Shown: positions 24,822 to 26,045 of the stretch, piece after piece
Layout: each line of letters begins with the position of its first letter
Numbering within the stretch: position 1 is the stretch's first letter
Assembly (NCBI GenBank): GCA_003171295.1
Contig: PMYF01000577.1
Span: 312 to 26,356 of the forward strand
DNA: 26,045 nucleotides
Origin: Acidobacteriota bacterium
GTDB taxonomy: Bacteria; Acidobacteriota; Terriglobia; UBA7540
Direction: 5' to 3'
Made by a program: the position numbers and the translations under genes
Notes under the pieces: model-generated
Told to the model about the DNA's origin: nothing
Database searches by the model: none
The model's input: the letters and a program-made list of their open reading frames with translations, nothing else

Positions 24822-25310
24822 TTATGGACGCGCTATATCAAGAAGCGCTGCGGTCAGACGCGGCTCCGCGATTATCGTACAGTCGACGGAGAGCACCTGC
24901 TGATTGAAATCGCGCGACAGAAAGACCTCGCAAGAAATACGCTTTAGCACATTAAGAATTTCTTGAGCGGCATATTCAAACACGTCAAACGGCTTGGATG
25001 CATCAGCGGGGTAAACCCCATGCAGGACGTTTCTATCCCAAAATCCCGGCCCGCAGGCCAAACCTATGCGTACTCGTTAGAGGAAATCACCAGGATGATC
25101 TCGATCCTGCCTCAGCCCGCAGCAACCGTGGTGGTGACCGCCGCTTTCACGGGTATGAGGAGGGGGGAGATTCGAGGTTTCCTCTGGGAGAATTACGCGC
25201 TACTTGTTTGGGATCTGGCGGATAATATCCTTTCAGTCGGCGGTGGCTGTGTGGTTACAAGGGACGGGGAAGCGGCTAGCACTGAACCTCGATCAGCAGC
25301 ACGCCAGTGA
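24822..25310 (+). pseudogene. Tyrosine recombinase (phage integrase), broken N-terminal and core part
   Basis: One continuous frame reads LWTRYIKKRCGQTRLRDYRTVDGEHLLIEIARQKDLARNTL, then a TAG at 24945-24947, then HIKNFLSGIFKHVKRLGCISGVNPMQDVSIPKSRPAGQTYAYSLEEITRMISILPQPAATVVVTAAFTGMRRGEIRGFLWENY. This is the core-binding domain and start of the catalytic domain, with the first catalytic Arg in TGMRRGEIRG. After ENY (about 25195) integrase character is lost, and no HxxR box or Tyr follows. The in-frame stop plus the missing C-terminus make it a pseudogene. It lies next to another broken gene, which suggests the end of a decayed element. Confidence 0.8.
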
Positions 25311-25413
25311 AACTCCGCTCCATGTCCGAGGGTCAGCAAGACGTTACGCGAACATACTTTATGAAGGCGCTGATGGGGCGCGCTGGCGGCAGAGCTGGAG
25401 CCCTGCGCTTTCG

Positions 25414-26045
25414 TTACCAGAAGAGCTTGTTCCCCTCGTTAAGAGCGTGCCCAAATCGGCCCAAGGATTTCCCGAATCTTCTGTCGTAGCGTGGTGGGCG
25501 AAGATGGTTTTTGGACAGAGCCGAAGTCCGGGCCGCGCCCTTCTCCAGGACCTGCAAGAGTATGGATTGCGCCGCTGCGTTCAGTTCTCCGACCTCATCC
25601 AGGAAGACCGTTCCGCCACTGGCCCAGTCCACGGCAGAAGCCTCGCTGCGCTGGTCTGACAGTTGGTTGTCCACCACAGAGTCAGCCAAGACTCCGCATT
25701 TAAAAACGGTAAAGCGCTGGTTCTTGGCGGAACTGAGGTTATGCAGAGCCCGGGCCACAATCTCCTTTCCGCTTCCCGGCTCACCCGTAATGAGCGCTGT
25801 GCGGAAGTGCGGGGCCACCCGTCGAATCAGGTCGAAGACCTCCAGCATGAGTGGGCTGTGGCCGATGATGCCCTCCAGGTTGGACACATCAGCAAGTTCT
25901 CGCTCCAGGGCGCGGGTTCGCTCCTCCTGGGTGCACACACCAGCAGCGCATGGTTGGCCGCGGCAAGCCTGACCGTGGCCACGGCGCTCGTCCTTGCGAC
26001 AGAATGCCCGTACTGGGCCTCCATGACCACAATCTCGGGCCCGCA
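25414..26045 (-). pseudogene. Sigma-54 activator-like gene, frameshifted and truncated, extends beyond window
   Basis: Entering from the right edge, one frame reads GPEIVVMEAQYGHSVARTSAVATVRLAAANHALLVCA. The product then continues in another frame from about 25938: TQEERTRALERELADVSNLEGIIGHSPLMLEVFDLIRRVAPHFRTALITGEPGSGKEIVARALHNLS, giving a frameshift near 25935. The AAA+ Walker A (GEPGSGKE) and Walker B (GGTVFLDEVGEL) are clear. Between them, where the ELFG-GAFTGA segment should be, there is only VVDNQLSDQRSEASAVDWAS, so the sigma-54 contact loop is missing. After VLEKG the domain ends, and no sensor II or helix-turn-helix follows. A sequencing error could explain the frameshift but not the other losses. 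Confidence 0.75.

Noticed and set aside
12684..25310. The two integrase fragments as halves of one gene split by an insertion
   Set aside because: Both are on the plus strand but the C-terminal piece is upstream of the N-terminal piece, and the sequence contexts look like different integrase subfamilies, so they are more likely separate remnants.

Overview
The window looks like a chromosomal segment from an Acidobacteriota bacterium. The main reasons are an orphan two-module MacB/FtsX permease of the acidobacterial ADOP type, PEP-CTERM proteins, very large soluble multi-PAS hybrid kinases, and a TonB receptor / YfiR / hybrid-kinase operon, a combination common in that phylum. Base composition is moderately GC-rich by eye. 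No rRNA, complete tRNA, CRISPR array or intact insertion sequence was seen.

Left part (1-5411). The 3' end of a sigma-54 activator gene (GAFTGA loop and Fis-type HTH) is followed by two secreted PEP-CTERM proteins. Each has a candidate -24/-12 sigma-54 promoter with the correct GG-N10-GC spacing. A strong terminator closes the second gene, and a convergent ADOP permease follows.

First signalling block (5412-12283). A possible structured RNA leader precedes a STAS-domain gene and a 1948-residue soluble hybrid kinase (HPt, nine PAS, HisKA/HATPase, REC, REC, HPt). The start of a response-regulator gene overlaps the kinase end, but only its first ~30 receiver residues are recognisable.

Scar region (12284-16140). 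It holds a small conserved-looking gene, the C-terminal end of a tyrosine recombinase next to the 3' half of a tRNA (a probable old attachment site), over 1 kb without a convincing gene, an intact REC-HD-GYP phosphodiesterase gene, and a remnant of an MHYT sensor gene.

Second signalling block (16141-24176). A tight co-directional run encodes a TonB-dependent receptor, a YfiR (DUF4154) periplasmic protein, a CHASE8-HAMP-PAS-PAS hybrid kinase, a single-domain response regulator and a REC-PilZ protein. A convergent gene encodes a two-PilZ protein with a Cys4 centre. YfiR and CHASE8 are the two interacting parts of the YfiBNR system, but here the CHASE8 domain is on a histidine kinase and the outer-membrane partner would be a TonB receptor. 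I judge this the most interesting system in the window.

Right end (24177-26045). A 52-residue membrane peptide gene is followed by a second broken tyrosine recombinase with an in-frame stop, and by a frameshifted sigma-54 activator fragment that lacks the GAFTGA loop. This end has probably been reshaped by element insertion and decay. All domain assignments come from reading motifs, not from searches.
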